A stretch of DNA of 64,000 bases from an uncultured Bradyrhizobium sp. (GCF_936928535.1 NZ_CAKZHY010000095.1:1-64000), one strand, 5' to 3'; counted from the stretch's first letter, positions 17,665 through 27,386 are shown. The notes: generated by a model from the letters alone, not told the origin. Translations and numbers: made by a program.

Positions 17665-18432
17665 TCACGCTTCGGGGAAGCCCCGCAGGAGGTACGATCG
17701 CGCAGCACCCAACAGGCCGTTCAGGATCAGCCCCATCAGCGAGATCGTAATCAAAGGCACGAACATGTCGACAGCCTGGAAGGTGCGAGCCGCCGTCACG
17801 AGCGCATGCCCCAGTCCATCCGTCGACGTGATCATCTCGGCCAGAAACACCACGATGCAGGAAATGACAAGACCGATCCGGCACCCTGTGAGGATCGACG
17901 GCATCGCCGCCGGTAACACCACCTTGAACAGGATTTCATAGCGCGGCGTTCCCGCCGCCATAGCCGACCAGATCAGTTTCTGCTCTACCGTCGACGCCCC
18001 GTAGTAGGTGGACAGCAGAATCGGAAACAGCGCGTCCGCGGCCACTAGTGTGATCTTCGAGCCGTGACCGAAGCCGAGCAGCAGCAACAGCGCCGGATAG
18101 AGCGCGACCTTCGGCAGTGGCGCAAGCACCCGCACGACGGGCCGAACCACGGCGTTGATCGCCGGACTGGCAGCAGCTGCAATGCCAATGCTGACGCCGA
18201 GCACGACCGCAATCGAAAATCCGGCGAACAACCGGATCAGGGTCGCCACCATTTCCTCCTGGAATGTCCATGTCACGAGCTGCTGGAGCAGCCGGCTGAA
18301 GACCAGACCTGGCGGCGGCAGCAGCACCGCGGGCGCGACGCCAAACGACACCAGCCCTTGCCACAGTGCGATCACCAATGCGATCGGCGCGAGCCCCAAG
18401 ACAATGTTCGTTGAGAAGAAGCGTGACATCAT
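17665..18432 (-). CDS. NitT/TauT-type ABC transporter permease (second)
   Basis: A 255-residue inner-membrane permease of the BPD_transp_1 family with about six hydrophobic segments; the EAA-like loop is MAAGTPRYEILFKVVLPAAMPSI in outline. The ATG at 18432 overlaps the stop of the preceding permease gene (ATGA), so translation is coupled; the open frame extends 330 bp upstream but runs inside that gene. With the first permease, the ATPase and the binding protein it makes a complete importer of the sulfonate/nitrate/taurine class, used in other bacteria for many aromatic and heterocyclic solutes. Confidence 0.9.
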   Translation of the reverse strand: MMSRFFSTNIVLGLAPIALVIALWQGLVSFGVAPAVLLPPPGLVFSRLLQQLVTWTFQEEMVATLIRLFAGFSIAVVLGVSIGIAAAASPAINAVVRPVVRVLAPLPKVALYPALLLLLGFGHGSKITLVAADALFPILLSTYYGASTVEQKLIWSAMAAGTPRYEILFKVVLPAAMPSILTGCRIGLVISCIVVFLAEMITSTDGLGHALVTAARTFQAVDMFVPLITISLMGLILNGLLGAARSYLLRGFPEA

Positions 18433-19214
18433 GAGAAGCTCAGCGGCATATCGAACTGCGGCTCGGACCAGCGCACAAGCCTTGCGCGAACCCGCTCGAA
18501 GACCGCATCTAGGCAGATGCCCATCGCACCGACGATGATGATCATCGCATAGACCGTGTCGTACTGGCCCATGTCGAGTGCGTTGAACAAGATGTTCCCC
18601 GCTCCCGACTGGCGCGCAATCATCTCGCTTGTGATCATCGTGATCAGCGCCAGCACCAGGCCGGTCCGGCACCCGGTCAGAATTTCGGGTAGCGCGGCCG
18701 GGAGTACGATCCGGACCAGGCGCTGCAAGGGTGAAAGCCCCATCGCCGCGCCCGACCACAGCATCTTCTCCTCGACGGCCTTAGCGCCTTCAAAACTGTG
18801 ATAGATCACCGGCAAGCTTACGCCGAGGAAGATCACCAGCGTTTTCGTGATGTCACCGACGCCGAGCCACAGCATGATGATTGGCATCAGGGCCGCTTTC
18901 GGCACCGGATAGATGATCATCAAGAGCGGATTGAAGAAGGCCGCGACGGCCCGGCTACGACCCATCAAAAGACCCAACGGGATCGAAAGCAGCACGGCGA
19001 TGCCGAACCCGATTGCCATGCGGCGGAGCGAGGCCAGGATGTTAATCAACGATTCCTTGTCGCCGAGAATATCCGGAATCGCGCGGATGGCTTCAATAGC
19101 TGTTGGAAAGCTGTCGCTCTCGAGCCCGAGCGATGCGAACTGCCAAATCGCCAGCAATCCGACGCAAGCCAGCACGGGCGCTGCACGTTTCGCCATAGCG
19201 GCCTGCGAAATCAT
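18429..19214 (-). CDS. NitT/TauT-type ABC transporter permease (first)
   Basis: A 261-residue inner-membrane permease homologous to the downstream one (shared pattern LP.ILTGCRTGLVLALI). Having two different permease genes implies a heterodimeric channel. The ATG overlaps the stop of the ATPase gene by four bases, and its own stop overlaps the next permease, so ATPase and both permeases are translated as a coupled block. An in-frame ATG a few codons in (MAKRAAP) is an alternative start. Confidence 0.9.
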   Translation of the reverse strand: MISQAAMAKRAAPVLACVGLLAIWQFASLGLESDSFPTAIEAIRAIPDILGDKESLINILASLRRMAIGFGIAVLLSIPLGLLMGRSRAVAAFFNPLLMIIYPVPKAALMPIIMLWLGVGDITKTLVIFLGVSLPVIYHSFEGAKAVEEKMLWSGAAMGLSPLQRLVRIVLPAALPEILTGCRTGLVLALITMITSEMIARQSGAGNILFNALDMGQYDTVYAMIIIVGAMGICLDAVFERVRARLVRWSEPQFDMPLSFS

Positions 19215-20077
19215 GAGGGCGATCCGACTTCGTCGCTTTCATCGAACATGCGCTCGATATCGACGACATATTTCTGGTAGCGCGGATCGAGCAAGAGCTC
19301 GTTGCGGCGCCGCGGTCGCTGGAGATCGATGTCGATGACTTCCCTGATACGGCCGGGAGACTTCGACATCATCACGACCTTGTCGGACAGAAAGACAGCT
19401 TCATCGACCGAATGCGTAACGAAAAGCACGGTCTTGCGGTCGCGCTCCCAGATATTGAGCAGATCATTCTGCAGGCGCGTGCGCGTATGCGCATCAAGTG
19501 CACCGAACGGCTCGTCCATCAACAGGACCTCGGGATGGTAGGCGAGCGTTCGGGCCAGCGCGACGCGCTGCTTCATGCCGCCCGACAGCTCCTTCGGATA
19601 GAAGCTCTCATAGCCCCTGAGCCCGACCATCTCGATCAGCGCGCGGCTCTGTGTTTCTGCTTCGTGCGCTCGTACACCCTGCTGGCGCGGCCCGTACATC
19701 ACATTGCCCAGCACTGTCTTCCAGGGAAACAGCGCGAACTCCTGGAAGACCGGTCCACGATCCGGCCCCGGGCCCGTAATCCTCTGCCCTTTCATCCTCG
19801 CCGCGCCGCTGGTTGGACTGACGAAGCCACCAACGATGTAAAGCAGGGTCGACTTGCCACAGCCGGACGGACCTAGAATGGAAACGAACGCGCCCTCTTC
19901 GATCGTCAAAGAGATTTCCGACAGCGCCAAATGGTCCTTGCGCGCCGAGGTCTGGAAGACCTGCGAAACGCGGTCGATCTCGATGATCGCAGAAGCCGGC
20001 TGTTGTGACGTCACCGGTCGCACCCATTCACTCGATCTCGAAGGCACTACCTTCATCTCGTCTCTCGCTTGACTCAC
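19211..20077 (-). CDS. NitT/TauT-type ABC transporter ATP-binding protein
   Basis: A 288-residue ABC ATPase. Walker A is GPSGCGKST, the Q-loop follows FQEFALFPWKT, the signature is LSGGMKQR, Walker B is VLLMDEPFGALD, and the H-loop is FVTHSVDEA. It energises the importer of cluster B. About 35 residues precede the first beta strand, so an internal start is possible. The gene begins 72 bp after the IlvD-type gene on the same strand and its product subunits are encoded immediately downstream. Confidence 0.93.
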   Translation of the reverse strand: MSQARDEMKVVPSRSSEWVRPVTSQQPASAIIEIDRVSQVFQTSARKDHLALSEISLTIEEGAFVSILGPSGCGKSTLLYIVGGFVSPTSGAARMKGQRITGPGPDRGPVFQEFALFPWKTVLGNVMYGPRQQGVRAHEAETQSRALIEMVGLRGYESFYPKELSGGMKQRVALARTLAYHPEVLLMDEPFGALDAHTRTRLQNDLLNIWERDRKTVLFVTHSVDEAVFLSDKVVMMSKSPGRIREVIDIDLQRPRRRNELLLDPRYQKYVVDIERMFDESDEVGSPS

Positions 20078-20149
20078 GCGCGAAGGTTACGCAGCCGATC
20101 TGCTGAATGTCCTCCATCAGTGGCACGAGCTTAGCAAGAAACTTGCCAC

Positions 20150-21844
20150 TCAGTCGAACCACGGCCACTCCGCCGGCCCCTCATGCGTAACGGCTCCGCC
20201 CGGCGCCTGACCGACCAGACGCGCGTATTTCGCCAACGCACCGGCGCGATGACGCGGGGGGCGTTGCTTCCAATCGCGTCGGCGTGCCGCGAGTTCCTGC
20301 TCGTCGACCAGCAAGTCCATGCGGCGACCGGCAGCATCAATCCGGATCTTGTCGCCATCGCGAACGAGCGCCAGCGGGCCGCCGACAAACGCTTCCGGAG
20401 ATACATAGCCAATGCACATGCCGCGCGTAGCGCCGGAGAACCGGCCGTCCGTGATGAGGGCGACCTTCTCACCCATGCCTTGGCCGTAAATCAGCGCGGT
20501 GACGCCGAGCATCTCACGCATACCGGGACCACCAACGGGCCCTTCGTTGCGGATCACCAGGACCTCGCCAGGCCTGTAACTGCGGTCGCGAACAGCTGCG
20601 ACGCAAGCCTCTTCATCCTCGAAGACGCGCGCGACGCCCTCGAAGAACTGGCTTTTCAAACCGGCCACCTTGATGACAGCACCTTCGGGGCAGAGATTGC
20701 CCTTCAGCACCGCGACGCCGCCGTCGGGCATGATCGGCGCGCGGGCCGCGTAAACGACCTCTCCGTCGGGCGCTTCAGCCGCGCCATATTCTTCGGCAAG
20801 CGTACGGCCGGTGATTGTCAGGCAGCCGCCATCGATATGCCCACTCTGGATCAACTCGCGGATTATCACGGCGGCCCCGCCGATGTCGTAGACGTCCTTC
20901 GCCGTGTATTTCCCGCCCGGCCGCAGGTTTCCGATCAGCGGCGTCTGAGCAAATACTTCGCCGACATCATCGATCGTAAAACGAATGCCCGCCTCGTTCG
21001 CGATGGCCGGCAGATGCAATGCGGCATTGGTCGAGCCGCCCGTCGCGGCAACGATCGCGGCACCGTTTTCCAGGGACTTCCGCGTCACGACGTCGCGTGG
21101 CAGTGGTCCACCACTCTGCAGCATTTCCATGATCAGCCGCCCGGCACGACGCGAGATCTGTGCGCGCTCGGCATAGACGCCGGGCACCATGGACACGTTG
21201 GGAATGGTGAGGCCCATCGCCTCCGATACCATCCCCATGGTGTTGGCGGTGAACTGACCGGCGCAGGCCCCGATGGTCGGCAGACAGGCGCGCTCGATCC
21301 GTTCAAGCGTCGCGGCGTCGATCTCGCCCGTCATGAAGCTGCCGACAGCCTCGTAGGAGTCGAGGACGGTCAGCGTCCGTCCATCCACGCGACCCGGCAG
21401 GGAGCTGCCGCCATAGATGAAGATGGAAGGCACGTTGCAGCGAACCATGCCCATCATCACGCCCGGAAGCGTCTTGTCGCATCCGCCATATCCGATCAGT
21501 GCGTCATAGGCGAGGCCATGAACGACAGCCTCGATCGAATCTGCAATCAGCTCGCGCGAAAACAGCGAGAATTTCATCCCCTCGTGATTCATGCTGATGC
21601 CGTCCGACACCGAGACGGTCGAGAATTCGCGCGGCGTCCCGCCGGCCTCCTCAATCCCGGTCTTGGCCGCAGCCACCTGGAAATCATGGGTCATATTGCA
21701 GGGCGTCTGCTCGCCCTTCATGCTGACAATACCCACCATCGGCTTGGCGATGGCCGAATCGTCCAGCCCCATTGCGCGCATGAAGGCACGATGGGGAGCC
21801 CGGTCGAGCCCGTCAGTCGTGATCCGTGATCGCAACTTCTTCAT
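20150..21844 (-). CDS. ilvD: Dihydroxy-acid dehydratase family protein (IlvD/Edd)
   Basis: A 564-residue dehydratase carrying the three cysteines of the IlvD Fe-S cluster site: [21 protein letters not shown] and [13 protein letters not shown]. In amino acid synthesis IlvD converts 2,3-dihydroxy-3-methyl acids to 2-oxo acids; relatives dehydrate sugar acids. Its position between the transporter ATPase and the binding protein of cluster B suggests a catabolic paralogue acting on a dihydroxy acid arising from ring opening. That is inference: a housekeeping role cannot be excluded without seeing the rest of the genome. The ATG at 21844 opens the typical [19 protein letters not shown]-terminus; a TTG seven codons upstream is also in frame. 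Confidence 0.88.
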   Translation of the reverse strand: MKKLRSRITTDGLDRAPHRAFMRAMGLDDSAIAKPMVGIVSMKGEQTPCNMTHDFQVAAAKTGIEEAGGTPREFSTVSVSDGISMNHEGMKFSLFSRELIADSIEAVVHGLAYDALIGYGGCDKTLPGVMMGMVRCNVPSIFIYGGSSLPGRVDGRTLTVLDSYEAVGSFMTGEIDAATLERIERACLPTIGACAGQFTANTMGMVSEAMGLTIPNVSMVPGVYAERAQISRRAGRLIMEMLQSGGPLPRDVVTRKSLENGAAIVAATGGSTNAALHLPAIANEAGIRFTIDDVGEVFAQTPLIGNLRPGGKYTAKDVYDIGGAAVIIRELIQSGHIDGGCLTITGRTLAEEYGAAEAPDGEVVYAARAPIMPDGGVAVLKGNLCPEGAVIKVAGLKSQFFEGVARVFEDEEACVAAVRDRSYRPGEVLVIRNEGPVGGPGMREMLGVTALIYGQGMGEKVALITDGRFSGATRGMCIGYVSPEAFVGGPLALVRDGDKIRIDAAGRRMDLLVDEQELAARRRDWKQRPPRHRAGALAKYARLVGQAPGGAVTHEGPAEWPWFD

Positions 21845-21915
21845 GCTTGCATCATATTCGTGCAAAGTCTCGCGTGGCGGAACACTGCGACCTCGCTATC
21901 TTGCGACCCGCTCAA

Positions 21916-22899
21916 CTATTGCAGCGGCGCGATGATCGTCGGGTGCTTGAACTGCGCCACATCCAGTTTCGGCAGCATCCCCGTGTCCGCGTAAATGTCC
22001 AGCATCTTCTGGATCGCAGGGAAGTTCGGCGCCGCACCGGGATCGCGACCGAAATCGTTGTCCTTGAGAAGGTAAGTATCGAGCACTGGAACGGGCGCCT
22101 TCAGTACTTCGGACACGACCTTCAGGGTCTCCTCGCGGTTCGCCAGTGCCTTCTTCATCCCGGAGGTGATATCGCGGACATAGGCCTTTACGAGGTCCGG
22201 ATTCTTGTCGACGAAATCGGCGCGGCAGGCCTCCAGGATATGCACGATATTTGGCATGGCCTCCGACAGCGAGAACAGCTTCCTGATACCGCCCTTCGCC
22301 TCTGCGCGCGCTGCAAACGGCTGGTTCATGTTGACTGCATCGACCCGGCCCTGGCGCAGCGCATCCTCGGAGACCGCAAAGCCGACCTCAACCAGCTTGA
22401 TGTCCTTGGCGGGATCGACGCCGTTTTTCTTCAAAAGCAGGTTGAACGGGCCCTGGGTGCCGCCGCCGATCACAGAAATGCCGACGGTCTTGCCCTTAAG
22501 GTCCGCAATCGTCTTGATCGGCGAGTCATCCTTGACGGCCCAGTAGACCGAGAAGCCACCAGGCTTCTCGAAGACGTGCTGGGCCACGATGTAGGCTTTG
22601 AGATTGCCGCCAACCACGCCATTGGCAAGCGACAGCGGCGCCTGCGTCGCACAATCCAGTGCGCCGGCCGCCAATGCCTGCGTCATCGGCGCGGTGCCCT
22701 GAAATTGGGTCCACTCGATGTTGTAGGTCTTGCCGATGTCGGGGAATTCGGTCGGCCTGCGCATCATCCAGTATTTGGATTCCTCGGCCGGGATGGTCCA
22801 GCCCACGCGGATCGTTTGCTGCGTCCACGCCGGGCTTGCGCCTGCGATCATGGCCGCCATAGCTCCTGCCGCAAGCATCCAGCTCGAAACTGCCCGCAT
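21916..22899 (-). CDS. NitT/TauT-type ABC transporter substrate-binding protein
   Basis: A 327-residue periplasmic protein of the SsuA/TauA/THI5-like class. The signal peptide is MRAVSSWMLAAGAMAAMIAG with likely cleavage after SPAWTQ, and the mature part begins with IRVGWTIPAEESKYW. The segment IADLKGKTVGISVIGGGTQ is the usual ligand-domain motif. The ATG at 22899 is preceded by GGAG; the frame continues upstream to 22983 but lacks a secretion signal there. It captures the unknown substrate of cluster B and delivers it to the permease pair encoded downstream. Confidence 0.9.
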   Translation of the reverse strand: MRAVSSWMLAAGAMAAMIAGASPAWTQQTIRVGWTIPAEESKYWMMRRPTEFPDIGKTYNIEWTQFQGTAPMTQALAAGALDCATQAPLSLANGVVGGNLKAYIVAQHVFEKPGGFSVYWAVKDDSPIKTIADLKGKTVGISVIGGGTQGPFNLLLKKNGVDPAKDIKLVEVGFAVSEDALRQGRVDAVNMNQPFAARAEAKGGIRKLFSLSEAMPNIVHILEACRADFVDKNPDLVKAYVRDITSGMKKALANREETLKVVSEVLKAPVPVLDTYLLKDNDFGRDPGAAPNFPAIQKMLDIYADTGMLPKLDVAQFKHPTIIAPLQ

Positions 22900-23075
22900 C
22901 TTGCCCACTCCGTTGCTCCGGCGCCGACCGACGCCACCCAACCCGACCGGTCCGAATGTTTCATGGTTCAAACAATCAGGCAAGCCATGCGAGCTGGTCC
23001 GGTTTCGCCGCGGTATCCGTTATGTATGCTGGGACAGCGGTCGCGCCGTTGCGCTGCGGCAGGAGGAGGCAACCT

Positions 23076-23984
23076 ATGGCTGACGCGAGCAAGGCAAACC
23101 CGCAAGGCGTCGAACGGCTCGGCTATCTCGGCCTGGGACTGATGGGAGCGCCAATGACACGTCGGCTGCTCAAGGCCGGCTATCACGTCAGCGTCTGGAA
23201 CCGTTCGGAGGACAAGGTCGCGCCGCTTGTCGAGGCTGGCGCCAACCACCCGAGCACGCCGCGTGAATTGTTGGCGAGCTCCGACATCCTCTTCATGTGC
23301 GTGACGGATGCCGCCGCGGTTGAAGAGGTGATCTTCGGGAAGACGGGCCTTGCCGCGGGTCCCGGTATGGGCAAGCTTGTGGTCGATTTTTCGTCGATCC
23401 ACCCCGACGCCGCGCGCGAGCTTGCGGCGCGATTGAAAGCTGCGAACGGCGCAAGCTGGATCGATGCGCCGGTGTCCGGCGGCACAAAGGGCGCCGAAGA
23501 AGGTACTCTTGCCATCATGGCCGGAGGAGAGACCTCCGATATCGAGCGCGCACGGCCTTATGTGCTGGCCATGGCGCGCAGGTTTACCCACATGGGTCCG
23601 GTCGGCGCCGGCCAAACCACAAAACTCTGCAATCAGGTGATCGTCGGATGCGCGATGGCTGTGCTTGCGGAAGCGACGCGTCTTGCCTCGAACGCCGGAA
23701 TTGACGCCAGCCGGCTGCCGGAGGCGCTCGCTGGCGGCTTTGCGGATTCGATTCCGCTTCAGCTCTTCGTGCCGCGCATGGTCCAGGGCATTCACTCACC
23801 GCCACTCGGCCATATCGCTACAATGTTGAAGGATCTCGACACGGTCGCCGATGTCGCGCAAGCAACGTCGACCCCGGTGCCAATGGCGACCCTCGCGGGA
23901 CAAATCTTCAGGCTGGCCAAGGCCGCACGCGGTGCCGACGCGGACGCACTGGAAATTTACAAGCTCTCGGCTACAGACCGCTGA
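23076..23984 (+). CDS. NAD(P)-dependent 3-hydroxyisobutyrate dehydrogenase-like oxidoreductase
   Basis: A 302-residue beta-hydroxyacid dehydrogenase: Rossmann motif GYLGLGLMGAPM, substrate motif DAPVSGGTKGAEEGTL, and the catalytic-lysine helix GAGQTTKLCNQ. It would oxidise a 3-hydroxy acid or reduce a semialdehyde. The ATG at 23076 has a strong AGGAGGAGG site; the frame extends to 22956 without support. It is the only plus-strand gene of cluster B, lies divergently from the binding-protein gene and ends 7 bp from the flavin reductase stop. Confidence 0.9.
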   Translation: MADASKANPQGVERLGYLGLGLMGAPMTRRLLKAGYHVSVWNRSEDKVAPLVEAGANHPSTPRELLASSDILFMCVTDAAAVEEVIFGKTGLAAGPGMGKLVVDFSSIHPDAARELAARLKAANGASWIDAPVSGGTKGAEEGTLAIMAGGETSDIERARPYVLAMARRFTHMGPVGAGQTTKLCNQVIVGCAMAVLAEATRLASNAGIDASRLPEALAGGFADSIPLQLFVPRMVQGIHSPPLGHIATMLKDLDTVADVAQATSTPVPMATLAGQIFRLAKAARGADADALEIYKLSATDR

Positions 23985-23991
23985 AATCCCC

Positions 23992-24552
23992 TTACGGCGA
24001 CTTCTTGCGCTCGTCGTCGGCGAGAAAACGGCCGTACATCCCCCGCGCAAATAGCAGCGGCTCATTCGCGTTGTAGGCATAGGCCTCGACGGCACCGAGA
24101 AAGATGACGTGATCGCCGCCATAATAGCGATTGACGGACCGGCACTGAAAGCTCGCCACACTCTCGGCGAGCACAGGCGCGTTGCCGAGACCCGGTGTCC
24201 AGTCCACGCCCGCGAACTTATCGTCCGACGATTTGGCAAACTTGTTTGCAAGGGCCTGCTGCGAAGTCCCGAGCACGTGCACCGTGAAATGGGTGGCGTT
24301 CTGAAACACGGTCAGGCTCGATGAATAGACGCCGAGGCTCCAGAGAACCAAAGGAGGATTCAACGAGACCGAGGCGAACGAGTTGCAGGTGATGCCATAG
24401 GGCTTTCCATCGGGGGCCGTAGCCGTGATGATCGTTACACCCGTTCCGTAGGTGCCGAGCGCGTTGCGGAAATCACGCGGGTCGATCGGCGAGTTGTCGC
24501 TTGAGAACTCGTTGGCGGGATCGGCGGCCGGATGCTTTGGCTGATCATTCAT
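23992..24552 (-). CDS. Flavin reductase (HpaC-like), monooxygenase component
   Basis: A 186-residue flavin reductase-like protein. The FMN/FAD-binding segments GVTIITATAPDGKPYGITCNSF and SLNPPLVLWSLG-type are present and GDHVIFLGAVEAY closes the barrel. It would supply reduced flavin to the oxygenase encoded nine bases upstream on the same strand. The two are almost certainly a two-component monooxygenase. The N-terminal 25 residues are an unstructured extension. Confidence 0.92.
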   Translation of the reverse strand: MNDQPKHPAADPANEFSSDNSPIDPRDFRNALGTYGTGVTIITATAPDGKPYGITCNSFASVSLNPPLVLWSLGVYSSSLTVFQNATHFTVHVLGTSQQALANKFAKSSDDKFAGVDWTPGLGNAPVLAESVASFQCRSVNRYYGGDHVIFLGAVEAYAYNANEPLLFARGMYGRFLADDERKKSP

Positions 24553-24561
24553 CGCCCGGCC

Positions 24562-25791
24562 TCACAAGGTGAGATTCTCGGACGGCAGGCCGAGGGCGAC
24601 GCGTCCATAATTGGTTCCGGCCGCATCGAAATTGAATGCGAGGTGCGAATTGATCGCGTGCGCATCGCGAAACTGTCGCTGTAGCACCCCCGTCGTGAAC
24701 AGACCGCGCGCTCCGCTCGCCGCAAACAGCATCGAGACGGCATCTGTGCACAGATTGACCGAGAACGCTCCATCGCGCCGGTATTTGGTCTTGGTGATCA
24801 TATCGGGCGTGCGGTTGCGCCGTGCGTTTTCCATCGCCTCGGTGCAGGCCGAGCGCATGATGAGGCGCGCGGCATCGATCTTGGCGGAAGCTTCCGCAAT
24901 CTTGATTTGCGTGCTCTGGAAGTCGCTCAGCTTGGCACGGTTGTAGGTTGATATGCGGTGACGCGCGACCTCCGCATAGTCGTCCAGGCACGCCTGTGCA
25001 TTCCCGAGCGCGACGCCGGACAGGACATAGGGAAACAGCGAGAACACGGGCAACGCGTACAGCGGATTGGGATTCACCTTGCTGCCGGGCGCCGCGCCGC
25101 CGGCAAGATCACCCACCGCGACGGTCATATCATCGGGTACAAAGGCGTCCCTGACCTCGACGTCCGACGACCCGGTGCCGCGCAGTCCCACGACGTTCCA
25201 CGTATCGAGGATCTTGTAGTCGGCCTTGGGTAATAGAAAGATGCGGTATTCGATCCCGTCCGCCTCGTCGTCGGATGAAACCACGCTTGCAAGCATATTC
25301 CATGCGCACGAGCCGACGCCCGACGAGAACGGCCAGCTTCCGCGCAGCCGGTATCCGCCTTCGACTTTCTTGGCACGCCCGGCCGGGAAGATGAACGATG
25401 ATGCGATCAAGATGTCCGGATCTTGGCCCCAGACCAAATCCTGCGCACGCTGCTCGAACATGCCGAGCATCCAGTGGTGGCTCGCCAAATTGGCCAGATT
25501 CCAAGCAACCGACGCGTCGGCCCGCCCAAGCAACTCGGCACAATCAATAAGGGCAACATAATCGAGCTCGGCACCGCCGATACGCTTCGGCTGAAGCATC
25601 CGGAACAGGCCGGCTTCATGCAAGTCGCGCTCGGTCTCCGGCGGCAGGTGCCGCAGTTCCTCAGTTCGGACCGCACGCTCCCGCAATTGCGGGACTAGCG
25701 ATCGGGCCCTGGCAATCATCGCCGCATAGGGTCGCTCGCCGGAACCTGTCGCCGCCGATTGATCCATGCTCGGGTCCTGACCAGGCACCAT
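24562..25791 (-). CDS. Acyl-CoA-dehydrogenase-fold flavin-dependent monooxygenase (two-component oxygenase)
   Basis: A 409-residue protein with the acyl-CoA dehydrogenase fold but the features of group D oxygenases (HsaA, p-hydroxyphenylacetate hydroxylase C2, DszC type): PPETERDLHEAGLFRMLQPKR at the N-terminus and LRGSWPFSSGVGSCAWNML in the middle domain. Adjacent flavin reductase supports the oxygenase reading over dehydrogenase. Probable role is hydroxylation of the imported aromatic or heteroaromatic ring before NicX-like cleavage. ATG 25791 has GAGGAA upstream; MDQSAATG (25767) is an alternative, and the open frame to 25935 would overlap the CoA-transferase. Confidence 0.88.
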   Translation of the reverse strand: MVPGQDPSMDQSAATGSGERPYAAMIARARSLVPQLRERAVRTEELRHLPPETERDLHEAGLFRMLQPKRIGGAELDYVALIDCAELLGRADASVAWNLANLASHHWMLGMFEQRAQDLVWGQDPDILIASSFIFPAGRAKKVEGGYRLRGSWPFSSGVGSCAWNMLASVVSSDDEADGIEYRIFLLPKADYKILDTWNVVGLRGTGSSDVEVRDAFVPDDMTVAVGDLAGGAAPGSKVNPNPLYALPVFSLFPYVLSGVALGNAQACLDDYAEVARHRISTYNRAKLSDFQSTQIKIAEASAKIDAARLIMRSACTEAMENARRNRTPDMITKTKYRRDGAFSVNLCTDAVSMLFAASGARGLFTTGVLQRQFRDAHAINSHLAFNFDAAGTNYGRVALGLPSENLTL

Positions 25792-25861
25792 TCGCGTTCC
25801 TCGCTCTCGCGCACTTATGAGGCTGGAACCGTGCCAAATCAAGCCGTTGCTGCGCTCGGTC

Positions 25862-27124
25862 CTATGTCGCGGCTCCCCGCCGCCCGAAAGCACCTTTTTC
25901 GGCCATGGCAGCAATCCGCTGCTTGTCGTAACCAAGCGTCTCGCGCATGACGTCCTCGGTATGCTCGCCCAGCAGCGGCGCCGCTACAGGATCAATTGCC
26001 GCCGTCAGGCTCATGCTGATCGGCGGTTCGATATTCGGCACCCACTGCGCCGTGCGATGGGGGATTCGGCTCAAGCGGGCGCGTTCGCGCGCTTCGGGTG
26101 CGTTGAACCCTTCCTCGACCGTCCGGAGATAGCCGACCGGAATATTGGCCAGCTTCATCTTCGTCATCCAGTTCTCGAGCGTGTCGCTGGCAAACACTTC
26201 CGCGATCGCCGCACGCAGGAGCTCCTTGTTCTCGGACCTTGCTTTGCGCGTTGCGTACTGCGGCGCGTTGATAAGATCCGGGCGGTTCAACACCTCGACC
26301 ACTAGCCGTCGATACAGCCGATCATTGGCGCAGGCCATGTAGAGCGGACCATCAGAAGCCTCATAGACACCAACCGTGGGAGAGCCGGCCGGTGAATTGC
26401 CGAACCGGCCAGGATTGTCTCCGTTGATCAGATAAGCCATCCCGTAGAATCCGGTCATGCCCATGGCGACATCGAACAGCGCAACCTCGACATGCTGGCC
26501 TCGACCGAGCCGGTCTCGCGCCAACAATGCCAGCAGAATGGCATTGCAGGCCGACATCCCCGTCGCCATGTCGACGATCGGAGGGCCGGTGCGAACTGCC
26601 GGGCCATCCGCGAACCCGTTGAGCGACATGAAGCCGCTCTCCGCCTGCGTGATGGGATCGAAGCCGGGGCGCGAGGCGAACGGCCCGGTGCGTCCGTAGG
26701 CGGAAATGGAGCAATAGACCAGTCGCGGGTTGAGCGGTGCCACGGCCTCGTAATCAAGGCCGAACTTCTTCATGACACCGCTAGAAAAATTCTCCACGAC
26801 CACATCGGCCCTGCGGATCAGGTCCAACGCAATCTCGCGCCCCTCCGGAACTGCAAGATCGAGTGCGATCCCGTGCTTGTTGCGGTTCAAGCTGAGATAG
26901 GCTGCGCTTTCACCGCCGATCTCGGCGTGCTCATAGGCGCGCGTGTCGTCGCCGCCATCGGGATTCTCGATCTTGATGACGCGCGCACCGAAATCGGCCA
27001 GCGTCTGGGTGCAGGCAGGACCCGCAACCACGCGCGTGAAATCGACAACCAGCAAGCCATCAAGCGCGCTTGGTCCTCCCGCCGCCCGCGGCGGACGTTC
27101 CGGCAATTGAGGCTTGATGGACAT
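25862..27124 (-). CDS. CaiB/BaiF family CoA-transferase
   Basis: Class III CoA-transferase of 420 residues. The N-terminal GLLVVDFTRVVAGPACTQ-type motif, RVIKIENPDGGDDTR, NRNKHGIALDL and the likely catalytic aspartate in PPIVDMATGM are present. It moves CoA between a donor thioester and an acid, so cluster B probably continues through a CoA thioester after ring opening. The ATG at 27124 is preceded by AGGAG. It is the first gene of the minus-strand series, with a 262-bp upstream gap that should hold the promoter; a faint partial resemblance (AATTTAAAGCCC, about 27171) to the cluster A operator is present there. Confidence 0.9.
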   Translation of the reverse strand: MSIKPQLPERPPRAAGGPSALDGLLVVDFTRVVAGPACTQTLADFGARVIKIENPDGGDDTRAYEHAEIGGESAAYLSLNRNKHGIALDLAVPEGREIALDLIRRADVVVENFSSGVMKKFGLDYEAVAPLNPRLVYCSISAYGRTGPFASRPGFDPITQAESGFMSLNGFADGPAVRTGPPIVDMATGMSACNAILLALLARDRLGRGQHVEVALFDVAMGMTGFYGMAYLINGDNPGRFGNSPAGSPTVGVYEASDGPLYMACANDRLYRRLVVEVLNRPDLINAPQYATRKARSENKELLRAAIAEVFASDTLENWMTKMKLANIPVGYLRTVEEGFNAPEARERARLSRIPHRTAQWVPNIEPPISMSLTAAIDPVAAPLLGEHTEDVMRETLGYDKQRIAAMAEKGAFGRRGAAT

Positions 27125-27386
27125 CCTGCGGCTCCTGACATCGGCTTGTGCTCGCCGAATTGCTCCAAACGAATTTAAAGCCCGGGAGAGCTAACTTCGC
27201 AAGTGTTTCAACCGCGCGGCTTCAAGGGACCTTGGCCGGAGCGAAGCCAGAAATGCACGTTCCGCGTCGCGGTACATTCCGATTAACCAAGGCGACCTGC
27301 GCCAGCTTCGACCATATGAATTATATACACGGTACGGACTCATCGAAGGAGATCAACCGAGCAGCGGCGCTCCTGCCACGAGAAAC

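Noticed and set aside
20183..21829. 548-codon open frame opposite the IlvD-type gene
   Set aside because: Composition is that of a reverse-complement frame (His/Arg-rich), with no motif.
21826..23142. 438-codon plus-strand frame spanning the binding-protein gene
   Set aside because: Runs antisense through a gene with a signal peptide and conserved fold.
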